NCBI RefSeq assembly: GCF_008254045.1
Contig: NZ_CP042425.1
Span: forward strand, 3,658,001 to 3,722,000
DNA: 64,000 nt
Direction: 5' to 3'
Source of the DNA: Limnoglobus roseus
GTDB taxonomy: Bacteria; Planctomycetota; Planctomycetia; Gemmatales; Gemmataceae
In this document: in pieces, positions 26,641 through 35,518 of the stretch
Layout: each line of letters starts with the position of its first letter
How positions within the stretch are numbered: position 1 is the first letter of the stretch
The notes under the pieces: model-generated
The model's database searches: none
What the model was told of the DNA's origin: nothing
Seen by the model: only the letters and a program-made list of their open reading frames with translations
Position numbers and translations under genes: made by a program

Positions 26641-27975
26641 CTAATACGCCTTCTTCCCGCGGCCGATGGCGTAGTAGGTGTAGCCGAGGTTTTGCATCAC
26701 CTTCGTGTCGTAGATGTTGCGGCCGTCGAAGATCAGCGGCGTCGTGAGCAGCTTCTTCATCATCTCGAAGTCGGGGTTCTGGAACGTCTTCCACTCGGTC
26801 ACGATCACCAGCGCGTCGGCCCCCTCGACCGCGCCGTAGGGGCCGTCGCAGTAGGTGAGTTTGTCGCCGTAGATCGCCCGCACGTTGGCCGTCGCTTCGG
26901 GATCGTGGACGCGGAGCTTCGCACCGGCCGCCAACAACTCGTCGATCAGCACCAGGGCCGGGGCCTCGCGGATGTCGTCCGTCTGCGGCTTGAACGCCAG
27001 GCCCCAGATCGCGAACGTCTTCCCCTTCACGTCATTCTGGAAGTGGAAGCGGATCTTTTGCCCGAGCACCTGTTTCTGGTCGTCGTTGACGAGGTCCACC
27101 GACTCCATGAGCTTCAGCGGCAGGTTCGTGTGCCGGCCCATCGCGATGATCGCCTGCACGTCCTTCGGGAAGCACGACCCGCCGTACCCGGGGCCGGGGA
27201 AGAGGAACTGGAAGCCGATCCGCTGGTCGTGGCCCATGCCCTTCCGCACGTCGTTGATGTCCGCCCCGACGCGGTCGCACAGGTTGGCCATCTCGTTGAT
27301 GAAGCTGATCTTCGTCGCGAGCATCGCGTTGGCCGCGTACTTCGTCATCTCGGACGACTCTGGCGACATGACGATGAACGGCCGCTCCGTTCGCAGGAAC
27401 GGGTTGTACAACTCGCGAAGGACTTCCGCGACTTCCGGCCGTCGCACGCCGACGACGACGCGGTCGGGCTTCATGAAGTCGTTGATCGCAGCCCCTTCCT
27501 TCAGGAACTCCGGGTTGCTGGCCGTGTCCACGTGGCCGGCCCCCTTTGCGTTCAGTCGCTCGGCGACGCCGCGGTTGGTGCCGACGGGAACGGTACTCTT
27601 GACGATGACGATCCGCGACCCCGGCGGGCCGGGGGGCACGTCGCGCAGGGCGTCGCCGATGGCGTTGCTGACGGCCCACACGGCCGTGAGGTCGGCGTCG
27701 CCCTCGTCGGACTGCGGCGTGCCGACGGCGATGAACACGATCCGGGCGGCCCGCACCGCCTTCGCGAGGTCGGTCGTGAACGTCAGCCGGCCGTCGCGGT
27801 GGTTCTTCTTCACCAACTCTTCGAGGCCGGGTTCATAGATGGGGATGCCGCCGGCGTTGAGCGTCGCGACCTTCTGCGCGTTGTTGTCCACGCAGACCAC
27901 GTCGTTGCCGCTCTCGGCGAGACACGTGCCGGTGACGAGGCCGACGTAACCGGTGCCGATGACTGCGATTTTCAA
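26641..27975 (-). CDS. ugd: UDP-glucose/UDP-sugar 6-dehydrogenase
   Basis: This 444-residue cytoplasmic enzyme belongs to the UDP-glucose/GDP-mannose dehydrogenase family. The NAD-binding motif [10 protein letters not shown] is at residues 7-16, the catalytic cysteine is predicted at C268 in [12 protein letters not shown], and the family motif NPEFLKEG is at 154-161. It oxidises a nucleotide sugar in two steps to the uronic acid; UDP-glucose is most likely, since UGDs dominate this family, but GDP-mannose or a UDP-amino sugar cannot be excluded. The product feeds exopolysaccharide or lipopolysaccharide synthesis, consistent with the gmd/rmd genes just upstream. Spacing to the rmd-like gene is about 116 bases. 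Confidence 0.93.
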   Translation of the reverse strand: MKIAVIGTGYVGLVTGTCLAESGNDVVCVDNNAQKVATLNAGGIPIYEPGLEELVKKNHRDGRLTFTTDLAKAVRAARIVFIAVGTPQSDEGDADLTAVWAVSNAIGDALRDVPPGPPGSRIVIVKSTVPVGTNRGVAERLNAKGAGHVDTASNPEFLKEGAAINDFMKPDRVVVGVRRPEVAEVLRELYNPFLRTERPFIVMSPESSEMTKYAANAMLATKISFINEMANLCDRVGADINDVRKGMGHDQRIGFQFLFPGPGYGGSCFPKDVQAIIAMGRHTNLPLKLMESVDLVNDDQKQVLGQKIRFHFQNDVKGKTFAIWGLAFKPQTDDIREAPALVLIDELLAAGAKLRVHDPEATANVRAIYGDKLTYCDGPYGAVEGADALVIVTEWKTFQNPDFEMMKKLLTTPLIFDGRNIYDTKVMQNLGYTYYAIGRGKKAY

Positions 27976-28091
27976 AGTTTCTCTCCGCGATGTCCATTCC
28001 GAATTGTTGTACGCGATACCGAATTCAGATAGACGGGTGGCACGGTCAAGGGGTGAAAAAACCTCTTGGTGTTCTCACCCTTCATCCGAAG

Positions 28092-29069
28092 TTAGCCCGT
28101 CTTCCGCCCGGACTTCGCGCTTTCGACCCCCCGCCAGTAGTCGAGCGTGTCTCGCAGGGTTTGTTCCAGTTCGTACCGCGGCTGCCACTTCGTGGCAGCG
28201 ATCAGCTTCCGCGGATCGACCCGCGAGACGGCGGCGTCGGCCTTGCGGTTCGGGTCGAGCTTCTGGCGAACCTCGACGCGAGTTTTCGTCAGGCCGATCA
28301 GCGCGTCGAGCACACTCTGCATCGTCCGCGTGTGGCCGCGGCCGGCGTTGTACACCTCGCCGGCGACGCCCTTCTCCAACAGCAGGCGGAAGGCGCGGAC
28401 CACGTCGCGGGCGTCGGTCAGGTCGCGCTCGGCCGAGAGGTCGCCGGTCTCGATGAACGCCTGTCGGCCGCTTTCGATGGCCGCGAGTTGCCGGGCGAAG
28501 TTCGCGACGGCGTAGTCCGGCGATTGCCGCGGGCCGATCTGGTTGAACAGTCGCACGCGGACGATGTCGAGGCCGGGGCTGCGGGTGGCCTGATAGCTCA
28601 ACAGGTCAGCGGCGGCCTTGCTCGCGGCGTAGGGGCTGCCGGGCTTCAGGACCGATCGCTCGTCGCACAGAACGTCCGGCCCTTCCGCGTCGCCGTAGAT
28701 CAGGCCGGTGGAAACGAACAAAATGCGTGGCCGCACCCCGCTATGGGCGATGGCCGTGTAGAGCGATTGCGTGCCGCCAAGGTTGTCGGCCCAGCAGCGG
28801 GCCGGTTCGTGGAACGATCGGCCGGTGTTGGCGTACCCGGCGAGGTGGACAATCCACTCGGGTTGGAGGTCGTCGAGGAGGGTTTCCAGCCGCGCCGTGT
28901 CGGACAGTTCCGCCGCGTGCAGCTTCGCCGTGCCAGCCAGGTGCGACCACTCGGGCGACCACGCCGCCTGCCGGCTGACGCCGGCCAGCGTGTGGCCGCC
29001 TTCGGTCCGCAGGTGTTCGACGAGGTGGCCGCCCAGAAAGCCGGTCACCCCGGTGATCAGGATGCGCAT
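28092..29069 (-). CDS. rmd: GDP-6-deoxy-D-mannose reductase-like NAD-dependent epimerase/dehydratase
   Basis: This 325-residue extended short-chain dehydrogenase starts with the Rossmann motif GVTGFLGGHL (residues 7-16). The active site is S-Y147-A-A-S-K151 (SPYAASKAAAD) with upstream catalytic Ser in FVSTG. Directly upstream in the same operon is gmd, whose product GDP-4-keto-6-deoxy-mannose is the natural substrate of an Rmd, giving GDP-D-rhamnose. Sequence alone does not separate Rmd from GDP-fucose synthase, but the latter is a 3,5-epimerase/reductase with a distinct C-terminus; context and the RNAGRGHTRTM-type region favour Rmd. Spacing from gmd is about 19 bases, consistent with one transcript. 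Confidence 0.82.
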   Translation of the reverse strand: MRILITGVTGFLGGHLVEHLRTEGGHTLAGVSRQAAWSPEWSHLAGTAKLHAAELSDTARLETLLDDLQPEWIVHLAGYANTGRSFHEPARCWADNLGGTQSLYTAIAHSGVRPRILFVSTGLIYGDAEGPDVLCDERSVLKPGSPYAASKAAADLLSYQATRSPGLDIVRVRLFNQIGPRQSPDYAVANFARQLAAIESGRQAFIETGDLSAERDLTDARDVVRAFRLLLEKGVAGEVYNAGRGHTRTMQSVLDALIGLTKTRVEVRQKLDPNRKADAAVSRVDPRKLIAATKWQPRYELEQTLRDTLDYWRGVESAKSGRKTG

Positions 29070-29088
29070 GCGAAGCTCCGTTCGGCGG

Positions 29089-30093
<1,005 letters not shown>

Positions 30094-30229
30094 CTACGTC
30101 CTACGTGGAATGAGGCCGACGTGTGCCTGTCGGCACGGCTGTTATATCGGTCGCCGCCCGGGAATCATTCGTAAATTGTGCCGACGGCTGAGATGACGGT
30201 AGTCCGGGTAAGGTGGCGAAGATCACGCC

Positions 30230-31231
30230 TCAAGCGTGCGGCGTCACGATGATTTTCCCGGACAGTGTGCCCGCCTTTTTGAGCGTGTTCTCTTCCTGAA
30301 GGCGGTGGGCGGCGACCGCCTGCGAGAGGGGGAACGTCATGCCGACGGACGCCCGGAGTTTCCCGGCCGCGAGCCACTCGTTGATCTGATCGGCACAACG
30401 GCGTTGCTCGTCGGCGGTGAAGTTGAACATCGCGAAGCCGATCATCGTCAGGCACTTCACGTAGAACGGCCCGTTCGGGAACACCGGCCGGGCCGCGCGC
30501 CCGGCCATTACGACGAGCCGGCCGCGAGGGGCCATCAGGTCGATCGTTTTGTCGAAGTCGGACGGCGGCTGCGTTTCGAACAGCACCTCGACGCCGCGGC
30601 CGCCGGTCGCCTGCTTGACCACCGCCGGGATGTCGTCGGTCTTGTAATTGATGACCACGTCGGCCCCGAAACTCCGGGCTAACTCGGCCTTCTCGGCCGA
30701 CCCGACGGTCGTGATGACCTTCGCACCGACCGCCTTCGCCATCTGTACGACCATCGAGCCGACGCCGCCGGTCCCGCCGTTGACGAAGACCGTCTCGCCG
30801 GCCGTCAGGTTCGTGCGGTTGAACAGGCCGAGGTGGGCCGTGATGCCGACGAGGGCGACGGCCGCCGCGTCCACGTCCGGCACGTCGGGCGGCGTGGGGT
30901 AGACCCACTGTTCGTCCACGCAGCAGTATTCCGCCAGCGTTCCCTGCCGGCCCGCCATGCCCTGGTTCGACCCCCAGACGCGGTCGCCGGCCTTGAACCG
31001 GGTGACGCTGCCGCCGACCTGATCGACGACGCCCGCGAAGTCGCCGCCGGGGATGAACGGCTTCGGCAGGTTGGCCGCGACGAGGCCACTGCGGATATAC
31101 GTGTCGATGGGATTGACCGCCGAGGCCGCGATTCGCACACGGACTTCCGTCGTTTTCGGTTCCGGCGTCGGGAGTTCGCCGTACTGGATCAGTTCCGGCG
31201 GGCCGGGGGCTTCGATGTACGCGGCCTTCAT
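30230..31231 (-). CDS. NADPH:quinone oxidoreductase-like medium-chain dehydrogenase
   Basis: This 333-residue protein belongs to the zinc-independent quinone oxidoreductase branch of the medium-chain dehydrogenase superfamily. It shows the GroES-like N-terminus with VNPIDTYIRSG and FIPGGDFAGVV, the nucleotide-binding motif NGGTGGVGSMVVQMAKAVGA, and lacks the structural zinc cysteine set. Family members reduce quinones or enones with NADPH in the cytoplasm. The start codon overlaps the stop of the upstream GT87-like gene by 4 bases (ATGA), so the two are translationally coupled, although a functional link is not obvious. Confidence 0.92.
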   Translation of the reverse strand: MKAAYIEAPGPPELIQYGELPTPEPKTTEVRVRIAASAVNPIDTYIRSGLVAANLPKPFIPGGDFAGVVDQVGGSVTRFKAGDRVWGSNQGMAGRQGTLAEYCCVDEQWVYPTPPDVPDVDAAAVALVGITAHLGLFNRTNLTAGETVFVNGGTGGVGSMVVQMAKAVGAKVITTVGSAEKAELARSFGADVVINYKTDDIPAVVKQATGGRGVEVLFETQPPSDFDKTIDLMAPRGRLVVMAGRAARPVFPNGPFYVKCLTMIGFAMFNFTADEQRRCADQINEWLAAGKLRASVGMTFPLSQAVAAHRLQEENTLKKAGTLSGKIIVTPHA

Positions 31232-32514
31232 CGCGCGTCCTCGCGGGTTAGCGGTTCACTTCCGGGCATTTTAGGAACCTGCGACCACCGTAGGCGGGCC
31301 AGGATGAGGTACAACCCGACGCCGCCCCACGCCGTCACGCCGTAGGCTTGCAGCCGCGGGTCGAATTGCTCAGTCAGGGCCGAGAGGAACAGTCCGGTGA
31401 CCGGGATTGCAGCGAACCGCACCCACCGTCGCGCCCGGGCTTCGTGCAGCACCACGGCCCACGCGGGGAGCAGCCAGCAGTAGAAGTACGTCCACGACAG
31501 CGGCGACGAGAGCACGACCAGGACGCAGACCATCGCCCATTCCTGGGCCTCGGCTTCCGGCGTAGTGGCGAACCGACACCTCGTCGCGACGAGTAGGACG
31601 ACGCCCAGGAGGCAAACGGCAGCGTACCCGACCAACTGAGCGGTGCGGGGCGGCACGTCGGCGACGTTGACCCGCAGGAACGGCCCCTCCGGGTCGCTCG
31701 CCTCGATGTCCCGCAGGAGGCGGTGCGAAAGCGAGACGAGCGACTGGTTCCGCCGCGTGAAACCGGTGATCGACCGCGCCGCCATCGTGTTCCCGGACTG
31801 GTCGCCGACCATCATCTGAAACCACTGCCGTACTTCGTCCGCGTTTCGTTCCATTCCCCGCGCTAGCCCCGGCAGAACCGCGACGGCCACCCCGACGGTC
31901 AGTATGGCCGAGAGAATCGCGAGCCATTGTCGCCGCACGGCCCAGTAAACGAGGACCGGCAGCGGGAACACCTTGACTGCGATGGCGAGGCCGAGGCACA
32001 ACCCCGCCCGCCACGGCCGTCGCCGTTGGAGCAATACCGCCGAGAGGAGCGTCAGGAAGAGAAGAACGAGGTTCACCTGCCCCAGCAGGAACAGGTCGTA
32101 CACGTAAGCGCCGACCATGGCGTAGACGAAGAAATAGTACCAGTCGGGGTGGCCTGGCCACCGGCCGGTGGCCAGGCGGATCGCAAGGTACGTACAGCCG
32201 AACCACGACAGAGCAGTGGCGGTAGCCAGCACGACGACGAAGCCCACCGCCCCCAGCCCGCTCAGGGGTGAAAAGACCAGCACGGCGGCTGTCGGCGGGT
32301 ACATGTAGAGGATTTCACCGCTCTCATCGGGGCCGTAGAGCGGCTGGTCGGCCCGGACGGCGAGGCCGATCCGATACCAGATCGCGTAGTCCTTATTCAG
32401 CAGTGGCTTGCGGACCGCGTTGACAATCGGCGTGACGGAAAAAGTGACCGAGACGAGGGCCAGCACGACGAAAGGCCAGACAGGGAGGGCACGCCGCACG
32501 TCGGGGGCTGACAT
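31228..32514 (-). CDS. GT87 (DUF2029)-type polyprenyl-phosphate-dependent glycosyltransferase
   Basis: The protein has 428 residues from the ATG at 32514; the longer in-frame extension overlaps the divergent Gfo/Idh gene and is rejected. About ten hydrophobic segments are visible, with a conserved-looking stretch YPPTAAVLVFSPLSGL after the first and NLVLLFLTLLSAVLLQRRRPWRAGLCLGLAIAVKVFPLPVL in the middle. The K-x-F/YP motif is typical of this family, whose characterised members transfer mannose from polyprenyl-phosphomannose to membrane-linked acceptors. Context with gmd, rmd and ugd agrees with surface glycan assembly. Its stop overlaps the start of the quinone oxidoreductase gene by 4 bases. 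Confidence 0.8.
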   Translation of the reverse strand: MSAPDVRRALPVWPFVVLALVSVTFSVTPIVNAVRKPLLNKDYAIWYRIGLAVRADQPLYGPDESGEILYMYPPTAAVLVFSPLSGLGAVGFVVVLATATALSWFGCTYLAIRLATGRWPGHPDWYYFFVYAMVGAYVYDLFLLGQVNLVLLFLTLLSAVLLQRRRPWRAGLCLGLAIAVKVFPLPVLVYWAVRRQWLAILSAILTVGVAVAVLPGLARGMERNADEVRQWFQMMVGDQSGNTMAARSITGFTRRNQSLVSLSHRLLRDIEASDPEGPFLRVNVADVPPRTAQLVGYAAVCLLGVVLLVATRCRFATTPEAEAQEWAMVCVLVVLSSPLSWTYFYCWLLPAWAVVLHEARARRWVRFAAIPVTGLFLSALTEQFDPRLQAYGVTAWGGVGLYLILARLRWSQVPKMPGSEPLTREDAR

Positions 32515-32644
32515 GGCGATTCCGTTCGGGAGGCGTTTCGAACAATTTCGGCACGGCGGAGTGTTGTACCAGATACGGAATCCGACTACGATCTGACATA
32601 CCTGCCGTTTCTTCGCCTCCCCCGATCTCTTTCTTGAGGTTGTC

Positions 32645-33910
32645 ATGTCAACCGGTCCCACCCGTCGAACCTTCCTCGGCACGACCGCCGCGGCCCTCGC
32701 TTCAACGTCCCTCAGCCGGGCGGCGGCGAGCGACAAACTCGTCGTCGGCATCATGGGCTGCGGCGGCCGCGGGAACGACTTGGCCCCGAAGTACGCGAGC
32801 CAGCCGAACGTGACCGTCGCCTACGTCTGCGACCCCGACGCGAAGCGGGCGGGCGCGTTGGCCGACAAGTTGGAGAAGGCCGGCAAGCCGAAGCCGACGG
32901 TCGTGTCCGACCTGCGGAAGATGCTCGACGACAAGGCCGTGGACGTGATGGTGTGCGCCGCCCCGAACCACTGGCACGCGCCCTCCGGCATCCTCGCGTG
33001 TTCGGCCGGCAAGCACTGCTACATCGAGAAGCCGTGCAGCCACACGCCGCAGGAAGGCGAATGGCTCGTCGCCGCGGCCCGTAAGAACAAGCGGGTCGTG
33101 CAGATGGGCAACCAGCGCCGTAGTTGGCCGAAGGTGCAGGAGGCGATCCAGAAGTTGCACGACGGCGAGATCGGCCGCGTCTACTTCGCCCAGGCGTGGT
33201 ACACGAACAACCGCGACACCATCGGCGTGGGCCAGGCGAAGGAACCGCCGGCCGGCCTCGACTACGAACTGTGGCAAGGCCCCAGCCCGCGGACGGCGTT
33301 CAAGTCGAACATGCTGCACTACAACTGGCACTGGTTCTGGCAGTGGGGCAACGGCGAACTCGGCAACAACGGCATCCACATGCTCGACTTGCTCCGCTGG
33401 GGTCTCGGCGCGGACAAGCCGATCAAGGTCACGTCGGCCGGCGGTCGCTACCGCTTCAAGGACGATCAGCAAACGCCCGACACGCACGTCGTGAGTTACG
33501 ACTTCCCGGACGGCAAGACGGCGACGTGGGAAGGCTTCAGTTGCAACCAGATTCCGCGTGCGAAGGCCATCGACTGTCTCTTCCAGGGCGAGAAGGGTTC
33601 GCTCACTATCGACGGGTCGGGGTACACGATTTACGACAACAAGGGGAAGGAAGTCACGAAGGCGACCGGCGAAGGCGGGGACATCGTTCACATCGCGAAC
33701 TTCCTGGCCGCCGTCCGTGGCGATGCGAAGGCCAACAGCGAGATCGCCGAAGGGGCCGCGAGTACGCTGCTCTGCCACCTCGGCAACATCTCCTATCGCG
33801 TCGCCCGCACGCTGCACTGCGACCCGAAGACGGGCCAAATCCTGAATGACCCGGACGCCGCCAAGTTCTGGACGAAGGATTACGCGGCCGGCTGGGAGCC
33901 GAAGGTGTAG
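32645..33910 (+). CDS. Gfo/Idh/MocA oxidoreductase with twin-arginine signal
   Basis: This 421-residue protein begins with a twin-arginine export signal (TRRTFLGTTAAALAST), so it is predicted to be exported folded with its cofactor. The Rossmann motif GIMGCGGRG (residues 35-43) and the family EKP motif (128-130, YIEKPCSH) are intact, with GNNGIHMLDLLRWGL in the substrate-facing sheet. Such planctomycete Gfo/Idh/MocA proteins are common and act on sugars or inositols using NAD(P), tightly bound in exported members such as glucose-fructose oxidoreductase. The substrate is unknown. It precedes a DUF6807 gene in the same direction, a pairing frequent in this phylum. Confidence 0.92.
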   Translation: MSTGPTRRTFLGTTAAALASTSLSRAAASDKLVVGIMGCGGRGNDLAPKYASQPNVTVAYVCDPDAKRAGALADKLEKAGKPKPTVVSDLRKMLDDKAVDVMVCAAPNHWHAPSGILACSAGKHCYIEKPCSHTPQEGEWLVAAARKNKRVVQMGNQRRSWPKVQEAIQKLHDGEIGRVYFAQAWYTNNRDTIGVGQAKEPPAGLDYELWQGPSPRTAFKSNMLHYNWHWFWQWGNGELGNNGIHMLDLLRWGLGADKPIKVTSAGGRYRFKDDQQTPDTHVVSYDFPDGKTATWEGFSCNQIPRAKAIDCLFQGEKGSLTIDGSGYTIYDNKGKEVTKATGEGGDIVHIANFLAAVRGDAKANSEIAEGAASTLLCHLGNISYRVARTLHCDPKTGQILNDPDAAKFWTKDYAAGWEPKV

Positions 33911-33919
33911 GCGAAGTCT

Positions 33920-34056
33920 TACCCTCTCCCCCGGCTTTGAGGGGAGAGGGCAGGGTGAGGGGGTGAGCCTTCATCCCGCCGGATTGAGTTTCTTCCATCG
34001 GGACGTTCTTCCCCCTCACCCCAACCCTCGCCCCCGCAAAGCCGGGGGCGAGGGAG
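33920..34056. repeat. Pair of inverted copies of a GC-rich hairpin repeat
   Basis: Copy A begins near 33920 and contains a 10-bp stem (CCCTCTCCCC at 33922-33931 with GGGGAGAGGG at 33941-33950). Copy B, near 34011-34056, is a reverse-oriented version with a 12-bp stem (34025-34036 with 34043-34054). The outer C-rich/G-rich flanks (GGGTGAGGGGGTG and CCCCCTCACCCC) also match in reverse complement. The pair occupies nearly all of the 170 bases between the Gfo/Idh and DUF6807 genes; it may attenuate read-through, but no T-run follows either hairpin. Confidence 0.7.
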
Positions 34057-34080
34057 AAAATCGTCCTCTGGGTCTTTCCC

Positions 34081-34992
34081 ATGCCATCTCCGCGTTGCAC
34101 GCTCCTGCCGTTGCCGGACCATCAAGTCGCGTTCCTGGTTGATGGCCGTGAACGCCTGCGGTGGCACTACGGCCCACAGTACCCGCGGCCGTTCTTTTAC
34201 CCGCTGACCGGCCCGGCGTCCGGCGTGTCGCTGACGCGGATGGGCCATCCCGGCGCGCCGGACCACGACCACCATCGGTCGATCTGGTTCGCACACAATA
34301 AAGTCCTCGGCATCGACTTCTGGGCCGACCGCAAGCCGCCGACGATTCGACAACTCGACTGGCTCTGCTACCAGGACGGCGACGCTGAGGCGGTGATGGC
34401 GGTAAAGCTCGGCTGGTTCGACGGGCATGACCCGAAGCCGTTGTTGCAGCAAGACCTGTTCGCCGCGCTCATCCCCGGCCCGCAAGACGAGACGATGTTG
34501 GAACTGCAATCGACTTTCCGCCCGACGGCCACGAGCCTGGAGTTTGGCAAGACAAATTTCGGCTTCCTGGCTGTGCGGGTGGCGAAGGCGATCTCGGCGG
34601 CCTTCGGTAACGGGCGGTTGACCAACGGCGAGGGCAAGGTGGGGGAGGCGGCGATTTTCGAGAAGGCGGCGAAGTGGGTCGATTACTCCGGCGAACAACC
34701 GGGCGGCCACAAGGAAGGGATCACCTACTTCGACCACCCGTCGAACCCCGGCCACCCGACTTCGTGGCACGTCCGCGACGACGGCTGGATGGGGGCGTCC
34801 GCGTGCTTCAACGCCCCGCGAACGATCACGGCCGATGAACCGTTGAAGTTGCGGTATCTGTTGCACGTCCACCGCGGGTTGATCGCCGCGAAGTCGGCAG
34901 ACGAAATCTTCACGCTGTTCGCCGCCCGCAAGCCGTTGGAGTTGGTGAAAGCCCCGGCGAAATCCACAGCCTGGGGCGTCAAGCGCGGGTGA
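34081..34992 (+). CDS. DUF6807 (PmoA-like) family protein
   Basis: This is a 303-residue protein of the DUF6807 family (often annotated as methane oxygenase PmoA, a name not supported by function). The recognisable features are YPLTGPASGVSLTRMGHPGAPDHDHHRSIWFAHNKV, which packs several His/Asp residues that could bind a metal or a sugar, and GITYFDHPSNPGHPTSWHVRDDGW towards the C-terminus. It is beta-rich and shows no signal peptide at the chosen ATG. Planctomycetes commonly place it beside Gfo/Idh/MocA oxidoreductases, as here, suggesting joint sugar metabolism (inference). Confidence 0.85.
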   Translation: MPSPRCTLLPLPDHQVAFLVDGRERLRWHYGPQYPRPFFYPLTGPASGVSLTRMGHPGAPDHDHHRSIWFAHNKVLGIDFWADRKPPTIRQLDWLCYQDGDAEAVMAVKLGWFDGHDPKPLLQQDLFAALIPGPQDETMLELQSTFRPTATSLEFGKTNFGFLAVRVAKAISAAFGNGRLTNGEGKVGEAAIFEKAAKWVDYSGEQPGGHKEGITYFDHPSNPGHPTSWHVRDDGWMGASACFNAPRTITADEPLKLRYLLHVHRGLIAAKSADEIFTLFAARKPLELVKAPAKSTAWGVKRG

Positions 34993-35172
34993 GGCAAGGT
35001 ACGCCGACCCGTCACAATTTCTCAAAACTTCCACGCGGGTTTGTACTGAATCGCTGAAGTTGAAGAAGTTGCAAGCCCCTCGAAATTGCAACAACCGGCA
35101 CGACCTCGGCAGACCCCGCCAGAAACAAGCGTTTCCCGCGATTTCTCGCTTTACATCCCCGATCGAATCGAA

Positions 35173-35189
35173 TTGGCACGAGCCGTGCA
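35173..35189 (+). promoter_or_regulatory. Sigma-54-type (-24/-12) promoter
   Basis: TTGGCACG at 35173-35180 followed by GTGCA at 35185-35189 matches the sigma-54 consensus TGGCACG-R-NNN-TTGCW with the correct spacing and a single mismatch (G for T). The predicted transcript would start near 35200, about 35 bases ahead of the small gene at 35234. Sigma-54 promoters need an AAA+ activator, whose binding site would lie upstream; none was identified. Confidence 0.65.
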
Positions 35190-35233
35190 ATTGTACCTTT
35201 CATCACCCGAACCCCCAACGCACGGAGGCAACC

Positions 35234-35446
35234 ATGTGCAACATCAATAACAACGTCCAAGCCGCCACGACCGCCCAAACGACCAAGCCGCAACGGTCGG
35301 TCGAAGAAATGCTCCGCGACATCGCGTTCGTCCTGCGGATGACCCGCCAAGTGAAGGCCGAGATGCGACGTGAACGGGCCGAGGCGGAAGTCGAAGTGCT
35401 CTGCCGCACGACGAAGCGGGAGGAACTGGTCGCCGTGTCCATGTAA
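35234..35446 (+). CDS. 70-residue orphan protein, function unknown
   Basis: The ATG at 35234 is preferred over a start 58 codons upstream, because it follows a GGAGG ribosome binding site and the sigma-54-like promoter lies between the two. The product starts MCNINNNVQAATTAQTTK, then forms one long amphipathic helix (SVEEMLRDIAFVLRMTRQVKAEMRRERAEAEVEVL). There is no signal peptide or membrane segment, and no family is recognised. Lysine/arginine and glutamate content in the helix suggests dimerisation or binding to another protein. It is isolated between unrelated genes but has its own promoter and terminator, which argues that it is a real, separately regulated gene. Confidence 0.75.
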   Translation: MCNINNNVQAATTAQTTKPQRSVEEMLRDIAFVLRMTRQVKAEMRRERAEAEVEVLCRTTKREELVAVSM

Positions 35447-35465
35447 GGAGATCGCGTGTGAAGGA

Positions 35466-35507
35466 CGGCCCGCACTCCCACCCCCGGAGTACGGGCCGCT
35501 TTCGTTT
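35466..35507 (+). terminator. Rho-independent terminator of the 70-residue gene
   Basis: CGGCCCGCACTCC (35466-35478) pairs with GGAGTACGGGCCG (35486-35498) with one mismatch, a 7-base loop between, followed by CTTTCGTTT. It begins 20 bases past the stop codon. It is one of the clearest hairpin-plus-T-run terminators in the window. Confidence 0.8.
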
Positions 35508-35518
35508 GGTTGGCTGGC

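Noticed and set aside
28040..28075. Hairpin-like AAGGGGTGAAAAAACCTCTT after the rmd gene
   Set aside because: The stem is short with a mismatch and the T-run is inside rather than after the hairpin, so it is not a convincing terminator.
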